Shown piece after piece: positions 63,966 through 64,000 of a DNA stretch of 64,000 nucleotides (its first letter is position 1; the number at the start of each line of letters is the position of its first letter). The stretch comes from Megascapheus bottae (Eukaryota > Chordata > Mammalia > Rodentia > Geomyidae): the NCBI GenBank assembly GCA_024803745.1, contig JANJXV010000024.1, positions 20,531,927 to 20,595,926 of the forward strand, given 5' to 3'. The notes beneath the pieces were generated by a model. It saw nothing but the letters and a program-made list of their open reading frames with translations. It was not told the origin of the DNA and did no database searches. A program made the translations under genes and the position numbers.

Positions 63966-64000
63966 GGCTGGGAGTTTGGCCTAGTGGTAGAGTGCTTCCT
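63966..64000 (+). repeat. IDL-Geo SINE, cut by window end
   Basis: Only the start 'gggctgggagtttggcctag' to 'gagtgcttcct' is present. Confidence 0.88.

Noticed and set aside
1..64000. CRISPR arrays, operons, phage or plasmid features
   Set aside because: The split genes, SINEs and CpG island show vertebrate nuclear DNA. The regularly seen repeats are dispersed SINEs in both directions, not arrays with spacers.

Overview
This window is vertebrate nuclear DNA and almost certainly comes from a rodent. Genes are split into short exons with GT-AG borders, there is one CpG island, and the rest is dense in SINEs and microsatellites. The commonest repeat is a two-part SINE. Its left part looks like a tRNA-Ala (ID-type) head and its right part is a monomer I recognise as Geo. 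That combination, IDL-Geo, is described as restricted to Geomyoidea (kangaroo rats, pocket mice, pocket gophers), so a geomyoid rodent is the best guess. A second abundant family, called B1-Geo below, joins a B1-like (7SL-derived) head to the same Geo right half.

Two protein genes are complete in the window and lie head to head, in the order known from human 7q34. SLC37A3 is on the minus strand. Its CpG-island promoter is near 49.3-49.95 kb, its start codon is at 42041 and its stop codon ends at 8004. I rebuilt 14 coding exons whose phases join into one open frame of 493 codons plus stop; the human protein is 494 residues by memory. RAB19 is on the plus strand. It has three coding exons (56385-56585, 57048-57231, 59067-59335) that join into 217 codons plus stop, the human length. 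The predicted first exons of the two genes are about 4 kb apart.

Layout: 1-6.9 kb is intergenic, with SINEs and a decayed hAT-type transposase remnant at about 2.0-2.59 kb. 6.9-8.1 kb is the SLC37A3 last exon and 3' UTR. 8.1-42.1 kb holds the coding exons and introns, with old antisense LINE-1 pieces at 12.6-14.4 kb. 42.1-49.75 kb is the long first intron. 49.3-49.95 kb is the CpG island. 50-56.3 kb is the intergenic stretch and the probable 5' part of RAB19. 56.3-60.1 kb is RAB19. 60.1-64 kb is downstream repeat-rich DNA.

By known family roles, SLC37A3 is a lysosomal MFS transporter that works with ATRAID to release nitrogen-containing bisphosphonates from lysosomes, and RAB19 is a small GTPase of membrane traffic. 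They are neighbours by synteny and nothing here shows that they act together. The most interesting points are: two SINE families sharing one tRNA-like Geo half; Geo promoter boxes that appear intact in one set of copies and altered in a young set; microsatellites that start at Geo tails; a start-stop uORF before the SLC37A3 start; and ZNF143- and E-box-like sites at its promoter. All repeat borders were placed by eye and are approximate to some tens of bases. All splice sites are predictions from reading.
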